The translations under genes and the position numbers were made by a program. A stretch of 20,990 bases of DNA, taken from Pelargonium cotyledonis (taxonomy: Eukaryota > Streptophyta > Magnoliopsida > Geraniales > Geraniaceae). Positions 12,855 through 20,990 of this stretch are shown piece after piece. Position 1 is the first letter of the stretch; each line of letters opens with the position of its first letter. The notes under the pieces are model-generated. The model saw nothing but the letters and a program-made list of their open reading frames with translations. It did no database searches and was not told the DNA's origin. The DNA lies in contig JAYMTA010001242.1 of assembly GCA_036897625.1 (NCBI GenBank), positions 1 to 20,990 on the forward strand, written 5' to 3'.

Positions 12855-13797
12855 GGGGTAATTATAGTAAACCACCTTGTGTTTAGAATAAAAAACACAT
12901 GACCCCGTCTGTATTAATAGTCAACAAGTAACTACTTTTTTTTATTATTAAAAGTATAAAACGTTAAATCTAACGAAAAATCACTAACTCCGTCAACTTT
13001 ATAGGCCAAATGACTATTTGCCCTCAATTTCACTTCAAATTTTCAAATGTATGTTATTGAAATAAAAAAAATGATAAATTTTTTTTAAGAAAAAATCATA
13101 AGTTTTATATCTCAAATCTCCGTTTTGATTGATTCTTGTCTTCATTTCATGTAAATTTTCATGAGAAACATGATTATGGATTTAAAATTTGAAAAAAAAA
13201 ATTCTTGACAAAATGAAGCATTTACAGATCTAGTTTGGTAAAAAAAAAAAATTGAAAAATTAGTTGAAAATAAAGAAAAATATAACTTTGTACCATGAGC
13301 TTTGATTTGAGTGATTTTTTTACATGATTTCAAGTATTCTTTTGAATATGAACAAGAACATGGGTTCAATTTTTTTTTAAAAAAACAGTGAAGTTTAATA
13401 GTTTAAAATTGATAATTTATAGTACAGATTTAAAAAAAAAAGTTTAAAAATCGTACTTTTGTCATTCAACGACTATTTTATGTCATTTTTATTTGATCTC
13501 ATGTAATAGTTCGAGGGTAATCTAAAGATGTCTTTAATTTTACAAAATATTTACGTTTTCTGGTTCAATTTGATGTTTTTATTTTCGGCGATACTCCGGT
13601 GAATGAAAAAGAGCATTTTTGGTATTAAAAAAATATTTATCATCATGTGACCAGCACATGTTAATGAAAATATAATATTTCGTTAGATTTAACATTTTAC
13701 ACTTTCAATAAAAAAAATTGAATAATTAGCTGTGAAGTTTTAAAATTGAGGATGGTCGTGTGTTTTTGGTGTTAAACACAGGGTTTACTGTAATTAC
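12855..13797. mobile_element. Second long-inverted-repeat element, related to the 10793-11666 element
   Basis: The left end GGGGTAATTATAGTAAACC with CTTGTGTTTA pairs with the right end, whose reverse complement is GTAATTACAGTAAACCCTGTGTTTA. Further in, GTTAAATCTAACGAAA near 12964 is inverted as CGTTAGATTTAACATTTTAC near 13682. The termini and the TTAAATCTAAC motif are shared with the other element, so both belong to one group. This copy lacks the 31-bp tandem units, is very AT-rich inside, and has no convincing open frame. The flanks are T-rich, so a target duplication is unclear. Confidence 0.7.
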
Positions 13798-13830
13798 TTT
13801 TTCTTTTTCTTTTTTGTAACATTAGAAAAA

Positions 13831-13975
13831 TGGGCCGGGTAGTGAAGACTGAAGACAAGGATATATGGGTCGGATGGGTTTGCCAACCAAAGAATAGTGG
13901 GCTATTGAGACGGTTAGGGTTCTTGTAAAGTGAGAACCGATACAGACAGAGCTACACTAAACTTATTAGGGTTTT
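13831..13975 (+). promoter_or_regulatory. eIF3i promoter: two site II motifs and two telo-box-type motifs
   Basis: TGGGCC at 13831-13836 and TGGGCT at 13898-13903 are site II (TGGGCY) elements. TTAGGGTT at 13914-13921 and TTAGGGTTTT at 13966-13975 are telo-box (AAACCCTAA) motifs. In plants this pair is typical of ribosomal-protein and translation-factor genes expressed in dividing cells, with TCP proteins binding site II. No TATA box is evident, which also fits that promoter class. Confidence 0.65.
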
Positions 13976-14052
13976 GGAATTTGGAGTGAAGTTTCTGAGG
14001 CTGCATCTATCGGAGTAACCTTAAGCCTCATCTTCATCTTCATCTTCCTCAG

Positions 14053-14207
14053 GTAAGCCCTAATTTTATTACCAGACATTCCCAGAATACTCTTTGCTCT
14101 TCTTAGCTTGCTTGTATAATTACAAACTCTCTTTATTCTTTGTATCTGACTCTTTTCTCTCCATGAAAACCATATCATTCTCTCCGATTTCGATTCAGTT
14201 TTTTCAG
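14053..14207 (+). other. 5' UTR intron of eIF3i
   Basis: A GTAAGC donor follows the pyrimidine-rich leader ending CTTCCTCAG at 14052. The acceptor TTTTTTCAG ends at 14207, five nt before the start codon at 14213. The leader upstream contains no ATG. A weaker acceptor at 14198 is possible. Leader introns of this kind often raise expression of housekeeping genes. Confidence 0.6.
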
Positions 14208-14212
14208 CAAAT

Positions 14213-17200
14213 ATGAGGCCAATTTTGATGAAAGGCCACGAGAGGCCTCTTACCTTCTTGAAGTACAACAGAGATGGAGATCTGCTGTTTTCGTGTGCCA
14301 AGGATCACACTCCCACTGTTTGGTTCGCCGACAACGGCGAGAGGCTCGGCACCTACCGTGGCCACAACGGTGCTGTCTGGACCTGCGACGTTTCAAGTAC
14401 CGTCCTCTTTCCTCCTCGCTTTTCAAATTTTATCAGAATTTTTGCTTAGTTTGAAATTTCACAATCTATGCCTTGTTTTTTTATGTAGGGGATTCGACGA
14501 TGCTTATCACCGGGAGTGCAGATCAGACAGCGAAGCTCTGGAATGTCCAGACCGGGGCACAGTTGTTCACCTTCAATTTTGAAGCACCGACTAGGTCGGT
14601 GGACTTGTCTGTGGGAGATAGACTTGCTGTTATCACCACCGATCCTTTCATGGAGAAGCATTCTGCTATCCATGTCAAACGCATTGCTAGAGACCCTAGT
14701 GATCGTGAGTTTTTTTTTCTTGCAATTTTTGTTTTTGAAACTCTCAGAATTTTTTTTGACGTTTGTGGCCATTGATTTTTATTCTTTTCAGAGACTGCTG
14801 AGTCTGTCCTTGAGTTGAAGGGTATTCAAGGAAGAATAAATAGAGCAGTTTGGGGACCTCTCAATAGAACTATTATTAGCGGAGGTGAAGATTCTATTGT
14901 CCGCGTATTCGATACTGAGGTAATGTTGACATTAGTAGTTTGAAAGGATAAAAAAATTTGCTCAGAATTTTTTGTCAATCGACTGTTAGTTCTGCTTATT
15001 ATGCATTAGAATGTTGTTCTGAAACTACTGTTTTTGTTGAAATTTCCAGACAGGAAAACTCCTTAAAGAGTCAGACAAGGAAATTGGACATAAAAAGACC
15101 ATTACTTCGCTTTCAAAGGCGACAGATGGATCACATTTCTTAACTGGTTCCCTAGATAAATCTGCTAAGGTTCCATCACTAATTCCTTTTAGTTCTAAGT
15201 TTTTTTTTTATAATAAAAATATTGGGCATATGGTAGCTAATCTCCATTTTTTCCTGCTAATTATTGCAGCTCTGGGATGCTAGAACTTTGACACTCATCA
15301 AGACCTATGTGACAGAACGTCCTGTAAATGCAGTAGCTATGTCACCACTTCAGGATCATGTATGTATTGCTGAAATATTGACTGTTTCTTTTCCCATTCA
15401 TTGTATTATTTCCCAAGTATAATTATGACATAGGCATGCCTAGTTTCAGTTTGTTTGTTGTCTTTAATTTCAACGATCTTGGATTTTCTCATATTCTGTT
15501 TTCTATAGTCATATTGCTATAAACCAAACAAATACAGTCTCCTAATCCTTAAAAGTTAAACCTATAAGCAACAACTGTAATTATGTTGCTTTCGTAGATC
15601 ACTTACTCAATGTAATAGTATTTGTTTTGATTGTTATAAGTTGAAATATACTAAGGTAAAAGATGCGTCTTTTTGACTTGGGTCAAAGGAGCACATTTAG
15701 TTTGTCGGCTTCTTGTCCACATTTAAGGGTAGTTGTTTTGGAAATATTCTAAGTACGGAGTCTAGAGGCAGTCTTGAAAGCTTGAGTCCTTGGAGACGGA
15801 GTTGGAGGCTTGGGTCCTTACTCCTGGATTCTTAAAGTTGTACAAGGGTAGCAATGCTTAAGGCTTGAGTTCTTGGAGACGGAGTCGGAGGCATGGGTTG
15901 GTACTCTGGGACTCCTGAAGTTGCACATGGGTGGCACGCCGTAAGCGGGAGACTCAAGTGTGTGCTCGAGAATTCATCTCGGACATGAGAGTAAGAATAG
16001 TTTGGGGATCTGAACCACACCTCACACCTTGTTAGAGGTGATTCAAAAGAGAATTCAAGAGAGTGTGTCAGTATCAATTATGGGATCTTCTCATCATACC
16101 AAAAAGAGAGATTTATACTTACAAACCAAGCTCGCCACATCTCATCTTGTGGTTGGCTATTGGTGAAATGAACTCCGTTTTGGGGTCCATCTGGGTGCTT
16201 GAAATCTAGCCTCTCGGGTGTGTCGTTTTGTGTGCCAGATGAGCTTTGAAGTCTTGAAGGTGAGGCGGAGATCGCATGAGGCTAGAAGGTTGTATGGAGC
16301 TCTCCTTGTGACCATGTTGCATGAGGTGCCTCATATACTTCTAGTGGAGACCAAGTATATGGAGGAGATCTAGGAGACACTTATTGGTGCCTTGGAGAAG
16401 GAGGTCTCTTTGAGGTGAGGTGCTTCTCTCTTGATGACACTACTTGTGAATAGAGAACGCACGGGCACACAATGTTTTAATAGGGGACATGCCAAGATGA
16501 AGCATAGGAGGGCATGGTGGCGTCCAAGGGTCGCGACCTTGCAGCTTCGTAGCTCCATTGAGCTTCTAAGTGTTTCTTGGAGGAGCCCATGACCGTGACT
16601 TGAGGTCATTTGGGCTTCGGATTGTTTGTAAAAACTTAAAATGGGAGAGGTGTGTATTGGAAACTCCATCAAGTATGATGGAATGTCTTGGAGGATCCAT
16701 GGATGCGACTTGGGAGGTAAGGTTGTGTCTTATGGGGCTTGGGTGATCACGTGTCTTGGAAGCTTTATCAAGCTTCAAAGAGTTTCTTGGAGGAGTCCAG
16801 GGCGATGGCTCGAGTTCAAAATCAGCATGGAGTTGCCTTCTTAGAAGCTCTGACAAGTATGATGGAGTGTCTTGGAGTGAAGTTATGTAATTTTTTAAAG
16901 TGTGCTTTACCACATTGAAGCCCAGGCCTAGGCTCTAGAGGACCTTAGCACCTTTTACAACACTGGTGTTTGTATACTCATTGCTGTTTGTTATATGAAG
17001 ATATAATTTAATTAATATCCTTGAAGCTATTGTAAGTTGAAGCAAAACTTACATCTACACTATTTCAAATTTAATATTTGGAATTATCAACTTTTGGGTG
17101 TGGAAGAACAAATAAACAGGAAGGCAATACATCTCATTATAATTGTGAAGTAAAATCAATTTTGTTTTTCTATACTTCTTACTTTTATATCCTTCGCAAG

Positions 17201-17829
17201 GACCATATATATTTTGTCTTGGTCAGGCTCTCTCATTACTATTCATGTACTAAACTATATCCTATGACTAATCTTATTCTGATTATAAGACTGATGATAG
17301 TTTCTGTTTTCTTTTTTGCAGGTGGTACTTGGTGGTGGTCAGGATGCATCTGCTGTCACAACAACTGATCATCGTGCCGGGAAGTTTGAAGCCAAATTTT
17401 ACGATAAGGTACTTTTATGTGTTCATCAAAATTAATATACAAGTTAAATAGAACTTGAGGGTTTTTTTTTCTTCATTGCTTGATGTTGTACTTGCATTTT
17501 ATTAGATCCTTCAAGAAGAGATTGGAGGTGTGAAGGGGCACTTTGGACCTATTAATGCTCTGGCTTTTAACCCAGATGGGAAAAGGTATGCTTTGGTTCC
17601 CTCATATTCATAATTTAATCATCGCTGTGAACATGCTGTTTAATTGTATGTTATCATTTGTGATTTTCCTTGCTGTTGAATGTGGTTAATTGTGATACTC
17701 ATTGACACAATGCTAAACTTCAATAATTCATACTATCCTGTTTTTGCTTGTAGCTTCTCAAGCGGTGGGGAAGATGGTTATGTAAGGTTACATCACTTCG
17801 ATCAAGATTACTTCAATATCAAGATTTAG
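14213..17829 (+). CDS. TIF3I1: Eukaryotic translation initiation factor 3 subunit i (eIF3i, TRIP-1 homologue)
   Basis: Eight coding exons, 14213-14396, 14489-14704, 14792-14919, 15050-15169, 15270-15359, 17322-17408, 17506-17585 and 17754-17829, encode 326 residues, the family's usual length. eIF3i is a seven-bladed WD40 propeller in the cytoplasmic eIF3 complex that joins eIF3b and eIF3g on the 40S subunit. The start [14 protein letters not shown] is the conserved N-terminus. WD-type blades include [41 protein letters not shown] and [11 protein letters not shown]. The C-terminal half has [46 protein letters not shown] and the terminal [19 protein letters not shown], nearly identical to Arabidopsis eIF3i as I recall it. 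All junctions keep the frame. The sixth coding exon is preceded by a 1,962-bp intron carrying a repeat insertion. The gene converges on the TKPR1 gene downstream. Confidence 0.96.
15780..15945. repeat. 83-bp tandem duplication within the intronic insertion
   Basis: GCTTGAGTCCTTGGAGACGG starts at 15780 and GCTTGAGTTCTTGGAGACGG at 15863, a period of 83 bp. The two units stay alignable through GGAGGC.TGGG, ACTCCTG/GACTCCTG, AAGTTG and GGGT. Both lie just inside the left terminus of the insertion. Confidence 0.7.
16547..16890. repeat. About 4 degenerate tandem units of roughly 85-110 bp
   Basis: Related segments start near 16547, 16659, 16758 and 16844. Each has a GAAGCTCCATCAAGTATGATG-like start and then (A/T)GTGTCTTGGAGGA. 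Examples are TCTAAGTGTTTCTTGGAGGA, GATGGAATGTCTTGGAGGAT, CAAAGAGTTTCTTGGAGGAG and GATGGAGTGTCTTGGAGTGA. They occupy the right part of the intronic insertion and give a repetitive minus-strand open frame that I do not take as a gene. Confidence 0.55.
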
Positions 17830-18249
17830 ACTGAGGATTTTTATTGATTTTCACTGGTAGCTTTTATTTTGAAAACAAAATTTTGAGTGGAAGGGTGCTT
17901 TACTTATTTATGTAGTATGACTCTGTTTATGATACTTTCATTCGAATTACCAATTTCAATCTTCCATAATTTCAGATTGTTTCATAAAAAGCACAGTAGG
18001 AGCATACTTGGATTGATTCTAATTGAGATAAAGATGTCATGGTTTGGGAAAAATAGTTGTGTTTGGTTTTGACTTGAATCCGATTTTTGAAGTTTGTAAT
18101 AAGCAATGAAATGCTTAAAATGGATGGAAATTACGATATCAATTTAGCTTATTACAATATTGTTCAACACAATATTTCATTGTAATTTATCATCATAGCA
18201 GCTAGTGACAATCACAAAACCTACAGAAACTAAATTTGACAACTAAATC
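17830..18249. other. Convergent 3' region between eIF3i and TKPR1
   Basis: This holds the 3' UTRs of both genes, which end tail to tail 420 bp apart. A short inverted pair GTAATAAGC / GCTTATTAC (about 18096 and 18147) is present. No gene is seen. Confidence 0.5.
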
Positions 18250-19664
18250 CTAAGGTGAGGTGAGATGGCCTTGCTCCAAAAGAGATGCAATACAGTCATC
18301 AAACATCTCAGGTATAGTCTTGAACTCAAATCCCATGCTCCTCATCTTTTTTGTGTTGAACTCGTAATGTGGCCTCTTTAGTTGCTCAATCCTGAAAAGA
18401 ATACGATGTTCAATAAACATAACAAATAAATGGAATTAAACCTTTTATCAAAAAAAAAAAAGTTGGAATTAAACCAACACATAAGACACTAGTTTATAAC
18501 CTTTTAGGTATAGGAAAAGATGGATAACGGTTTGATAACAAGGACACCAAGTCATTATTGTCCATCACAGTTGAGCTGCAAAGGTATCTCCCATTAACAT
18601 TTTTGGTCTCGTACACTAGAATGTGGCAAAGCGCAACATCATCTATGTGAACATATCCCATCCTTCCATGCCATTTAAATGCCTCCGTTTCTCCTGTTTG
18701 TTTTAAGTCAACAATGCGTCAATACATGTTCTTGCTTTATTTGAATTTGAACCACGTACGTGTATGTACCTTTAAGCAAGCCAAGAACATCGGATATAGT
18801 GGACGATAGGTCAGGTGTTAGGCTAGGTCCGATGACAAATGACGGAACAATGGTAACTAAGTCGATCCCATTCTCCTTGCAGAACTCCCACGCAGCTTTC
18901 TCAGCCAATATTTTCGATAAAGGATACCATATCTTTGCACAATACAAAATGATTAGCTTGAAAATGAATTGGAATGCAACATAGTGACTAAAACACAACA
19001 TTAGCTCACCTGTAGTCTCTCACAGAGTTCGACAGAACCCCAAGATGACTCGTCGAGAGGTACATTTGGGTCAAAATCATCTCTTACTCTTATGGTCGAA
19101 GAAGAAGAGGTGAGAACTACACGCCTCAGGGACGCGTTCTTCTTGCACGAACGCAGCACATTCAGAGTACCATTAACAGCTGGTTCTAGAATTTCAGCCT
19201 GCAGTTTCCCCCAACACACAAATTGAGTACCATACTTGATTGCCATATAAATTAGTAGAGAAAAACTTTTGCTTTCTTGTTTGTTATGTATATAATATAT
19301 ACCTTTGGATCAGATGAAGGTTTCAAAACAGGAGAAGCAGTGTGGAAGACCCCTTGGCATCCCATAATTGCTTTGTCAAAACTGCCCTCATCCATCAAAT
19401 CTGCCTTCACCAATTGGAGCCTCTCTTTTGCTCCTTCCAGCCTCCACAAATGCCCCACTTTCTTCTCATTTCCTGCATCAAAATCCATATAAACATGACA
19501 TAACTTTTCCGATATGCAGAGAAGGAAAATTAGTGAATTTAACCTGGATCTCTGACAGTTCCGGTGACATGGTACCCGGAGAGGAGGAGTCTCTTGACAA
19601 GCCAAGACGCCACATAACCGGAAGCTCCTGTCACACACACCTTTCCTTTAACTTCTTGATCCAT
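18250..19664 (-). CDS. TKPR1: Tetraketide alpha-pyrone reductase 1 (DRL1-type)
   Basis: Six minus-strand exons, 19664-19544, 19472-19303, 19198-19010, 18932-18770, 18693-18501 and 18391-18250, encode 325 residues. This is an extended short-chain dehydrogenase of the DFR/CCR group. [14 protein letters not shown] (residues 11-24) is the NADPH-binding loop. Catalytic residues fit Ser129 (in VLTSSSS), Tyr163 and Lys167 (WYPLSK), the numbering used for grape DFR. The protein follows Arabidopsis DRL1/TKPR1 (recalled) through [69 protein letters not shown] and [17 protein letters not shown]1 reduces the tetraketide alpha-pyrones made by PKSA/PKSB in tapetal cells, giving sporopollenin precursors, and its loss causes male sterility. 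True CCRs have NWYCYAK where this has IWYPLSK, which argues against CCR activity. Expression is expected to be anther-specific. Confidence 0.93.
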
Positions 19665-19698
19665 GTTTTGTTCTATGTAGTGTTGATGTCATGACAGT

Positions 19699-19710
19699 AT
19701 ATATATATAA
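19699..19710 (-). promoter_or_regulatory. Probable TATA box of TKPR1
   Basis: The minus strand reads TTATATATATATAC, ending about 35 nt upstream of the ATG at 19664. This implies a very short leader. An out-of-frame ATG near 19692 lies too close to the TATA to be transcribed if this box is used. Confidence 0.5.
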
Positions 19711-20132
19711 TACAAAGCTAGGGAGTGATCATATCATTTGGGTTTGGCATTACTGTTGGGAATTTGGAGAAAAAGGAGAAGGTGAGGCATCTCATGCTTG
19801 TGAGTTAATATTATATTTGATGCAATACAAAACTACCAATCAAGTTAAATTTGAAGTAGTTGATTTCACACAAATCTGAAATGTACCACTTCCATTGAAC
19901 TGCTATAACTATTACTTTTAGTGTTTTTGTTATCTAATATGCAATGGAAAAGAGAGGTAAGGTTAGAAGTAGGTGGAGCAGCCAAAATTCCTTCATCTTC
20001 ACACAATATTATTTGCTTAACAATATCCTCACTTGATGATGAGAAGAAGACTTTCACAACAAATAAAAATATTGGGAGTCTATTTAGTATTTAGCTATAT
20101 AGTGATCGTATGTCAATCAGTTCTATTTTGAC
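19711..20132. other. Upstream flank of TKPR1
   Basis: This is the likely promoter region of the minus-strand TKPR1 gene. I recognise no gene, repeat or distinctive motif other than AT-rich sequence. The short minus-strand open frame at 19866-20057 has no family resemblance. Confidence 0.45.
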
Positions 20133-20262
20133 CCCATTTGGAGAGCGGGGAAGATTCTATCACCATCCCCGCCCCATTCCCCTAAAAGAACTCCCCATCC
20201 CCGGCCCCATCGGGGCGGGGATTGCGGGTCCCCGTCGGGTTCGGGTGCAATTGCCATCCCTA
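20133..20262. mobile_element. GC-rich hAT-like transposon fragment
   Basis: A sharply GC-rich island contains repeated CCCCGCCCC / GGGGCGGGG-type motifs and ends in GGGTGCAATTGCCATCCCTA at 20262. On the reverse complement this begins TAGGGATGGCAATTGC, a terminus style common in plant hAT elements with GC-rich subterminal repeats. ATTTTGAC (20125-20132) and ATTTTCAC (20263-20270) flank it and match at 7 of 8 bases, as a decayed 8-bp target duplication would. The left end does not show a matching terminal repeat, so this is a fragment or an internally deleted copy. Confidence 0.5.
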
Positions 20263-20270
20263 ATTTTCAC

Positions 20271-20787
20271 TATTCTTTTATTATAGTAATAGTTTAGGTG
20301 CCATAACATGTCAATATGATATTATAAGAACACTACTATTAGGAATACAATATTACAAAAGCCGAGAAAAACTGCAACAAATAGGAAAATGATGTATAGA
20401 CCAGGTCGGGGCTTGCGAATGTGACTAAAACTTTGCTGGCCAAGTGGTTATATCCCTTGAGATTCAATTGTATTTGTAATTCTTATAAATAAATTTCACT
20501 TCGTCATCTAAAAATTTGTTTAGAAGTCTTATTTAAAGCTCTCATTACATTTCACTTTTAATTTACTTAAAACATGACACCAATTTTATATTTCAAATTT
20601 CCATGGATGTACTTTTCAAGTTCTCTATCAGTATGCATTTGCAAGCACATATCAAACAAGCTAAAAAATACACTGTCATGTAAAGTGTACGTAAACTATA
20701 AAATTACGAGTTGATGAAATAGTCAGTAGTTTTGTTTGCATTATTCAAAGTGGAGAATCGGTAATATACAATTAAAGTGCCATTGAA
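20271..20787. other. AT-rich spacer between TKPR1 and the dehydrogenase
   Basis: No gene is seen. A perfect tRNA-type A box (TGGCCAAGTGG, 20437-20447) stands alone, with GATTCAATT only 24 nt downstream. This might be a relic of a tRNA-derived SINE. The right end should contain the 3' UTR of the minus-strand dehydrogenase. Confidence 0.4.
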
Positions 20788-20990
20788 TCAATAATACTGG
20801 TAATTATAGCAGTTGCACGCAGAGGTAAATCCTCCATCGACAACCAGATTGTGCCCCGTCACAAACCCAGACTCCACCTCACTCGCCAAAAACAAAGCAG
20901 CACGCGCCACATCCTCCACGCTCCCTCCTCTGTCCCGCACCAACATCCCTCTCTCCTCCACGTCCCTCCTACCCTCCTCCCCCCCCACCC
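20788..20990 (-). CDS. Classical short-chain dehydrogenase/reductase, C-terminal part, cut by the window edge
   Basis: The last 66 codons before the TGA at 20788-20790 are visible; the N-terminal part lies beyond the window. GSVEDVARAALFLASE followed by FVTGHNLVVDGGFTSA is the conserved C-terminus of plant NAD(P)-dependent classical SDRs (the SDR110C-type group that includes ABA2, TASSELSEED2-like, momilactone A synthase-like and secoisolariciresinol dehydrogenase-like enzymes). The cofactor loop and the YxxxK site are not in view, so substrate and coenzyme cannot be inferred. The segment before it is rich in Gly, Glu and Arg and encoded by a G-rich run. The tail CNCYNYQYY is not a family feature I know. 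Confidence 0.8.
   Translation of the reverse strand, partial: VGGEEGRRDVEERGMLVRDRGGSVEDVARAALFLASEVESGFVTGHNLVVDGGFTSACNCYNYQYY

Larger units (their letters stand above)
15730..16965. mobile_element. Probable non-autonomous DNA transposon inside an eIF3i intron
   Basis: The right end, read as reverse complement, starts CAGTGTTGTAAAAGG and continues CTAAGGTCCTCTAGAGCC and GGGCTTCAATG. The left end TAGTTGTTTTGGAAATATTC continues CTAAGTACGGAGTCTAGAGG and AAGCTTGAG. The two align as imperfect inverted termini: AGT, GTT, AAA, CTAAG, TCTAGAG and GCTT in the same order. CAGTGTT-type ends are common in plant hAT-like elements. No matching 8-bp target duplication was found, so the insertion is old or the ends are slightly misplaced. 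The interior is GC-richer than the surrounding intron, carries tandem repeats, and has no open frame of a known transposase. Confidence 0.45.

Noticed and set aside
13142-13369. Minus-strand open frame of 75 codons
   Set aside because: It lies inside the second foldback element, is made of A/T homopolymer runs, and has no domain.
16370-16913. Minus-strand open frames in the eIF3i intron
   Set aside because: They follow the tandem repeats and have no recognisable domain. They are treated as repeat by-products, noted only as a possibility in a finding.
15761-16941. TCTAGAGG at 15761-15768 and 16934-16941 as an 8-bp target duplication
   Set aside because: It contains the palindrome TCTAGA, and both copies fit better as part of the imperfect inverted termini that extend outward to 15730 and 16965.
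18250-19664. Cinnamoyl-CoA reductase or dihydroflavonol reductase as the product
   Set aside because: The CCR motif NWYCYAK is replaced by IWYPLSK, and the sequence follows DRL1/TKPR1 throughout, including family-specific stretches in every exon.
20437-20470. tRNA gene or SINE suggested by a perfect A box
   Set aside because: The B-box-like sequence is only 24 nt away, there is no cloverleaf, and no flanking duplication was found. At most it is a relic.
18250-20990. A biosynthetic cluster formed by TKPR1 and the neighbouring dehydrogenase
   Set aside because: They belong to different SDR groups, the second gene is only partly visible, and there are no polyketide synthase, CYP or acyl-CoA synthetase genes nearby.

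Overview
The window is nuclear DNA of a flowering plant, almost certainly a eudicot. The genes are split by AT-rich GT-AG introns, intergenic DNA is AT-rich and full of small transposon relics, and the proteins match well-known angiosperm families. It holds four apparently intact genes, one recently broken gene, and one gene cut by the right edge. I see no operon, no CRISPR array, no rRNA or intact tRNA gene, and no undescribed multi-gene system. The less ordinary content is in the repeats.

Layout. 1-1183: AT-rich intergenic DNA with a small inverted-repeat element and paired palindromes. 1184-2332 (-): an intact class III secretory peroxidase. 2333-3877: spacer with microsatellites and an 87-bp tandem repeat. 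3878-5006 (+): a head-to-head sister peroxidase that lost its reading frame through a 14-nt deletion over the active-site region. 5007-6731: spacer with a second copy of the small element seen at the left edge. 6732-10274 (+): a five-exon NPF/PTR peptide transporter close to Arabidopsis NPF8.3 (PTR2). 10793-11666 and 12855-13797: two related long-inverted-repeat (foldback) elements, with a short tRNA-derived SINE-like insertion at 12703-12826 between them. 14213-17829 (+): an eight-coding-exon gene for translation initiation factor eIF3 subunit i, with a site II/telo-box promoter and a 5' UTR intron; its sixth coding intron is enlarged by a repeat-rich insertion at about 15730-16965. 18250-19664 (-): a six-exon tetraketide alpha-pyrone reductase 1 (TKPR1/DRL1). 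About 20133-20262: a GC-rich hAT-like fragment. 20788-20990 (-): the C-terminal end of a classical short-chain dehydrogenase.

The genes do not form a pathway. The peroxidases act in the cell wall, NPF8.3 in di/tripeptide uptake, eIF3i in translation, and TKPR1 in sporopollenin precursor synthesis in the tapetum. Their adjacency looks like ordinary plant gene order. Splice sites were placed by reading GT/AG borders and keeping the frame. The four complete models give 319, 585, 326 and 325 residues, all normal for their families.
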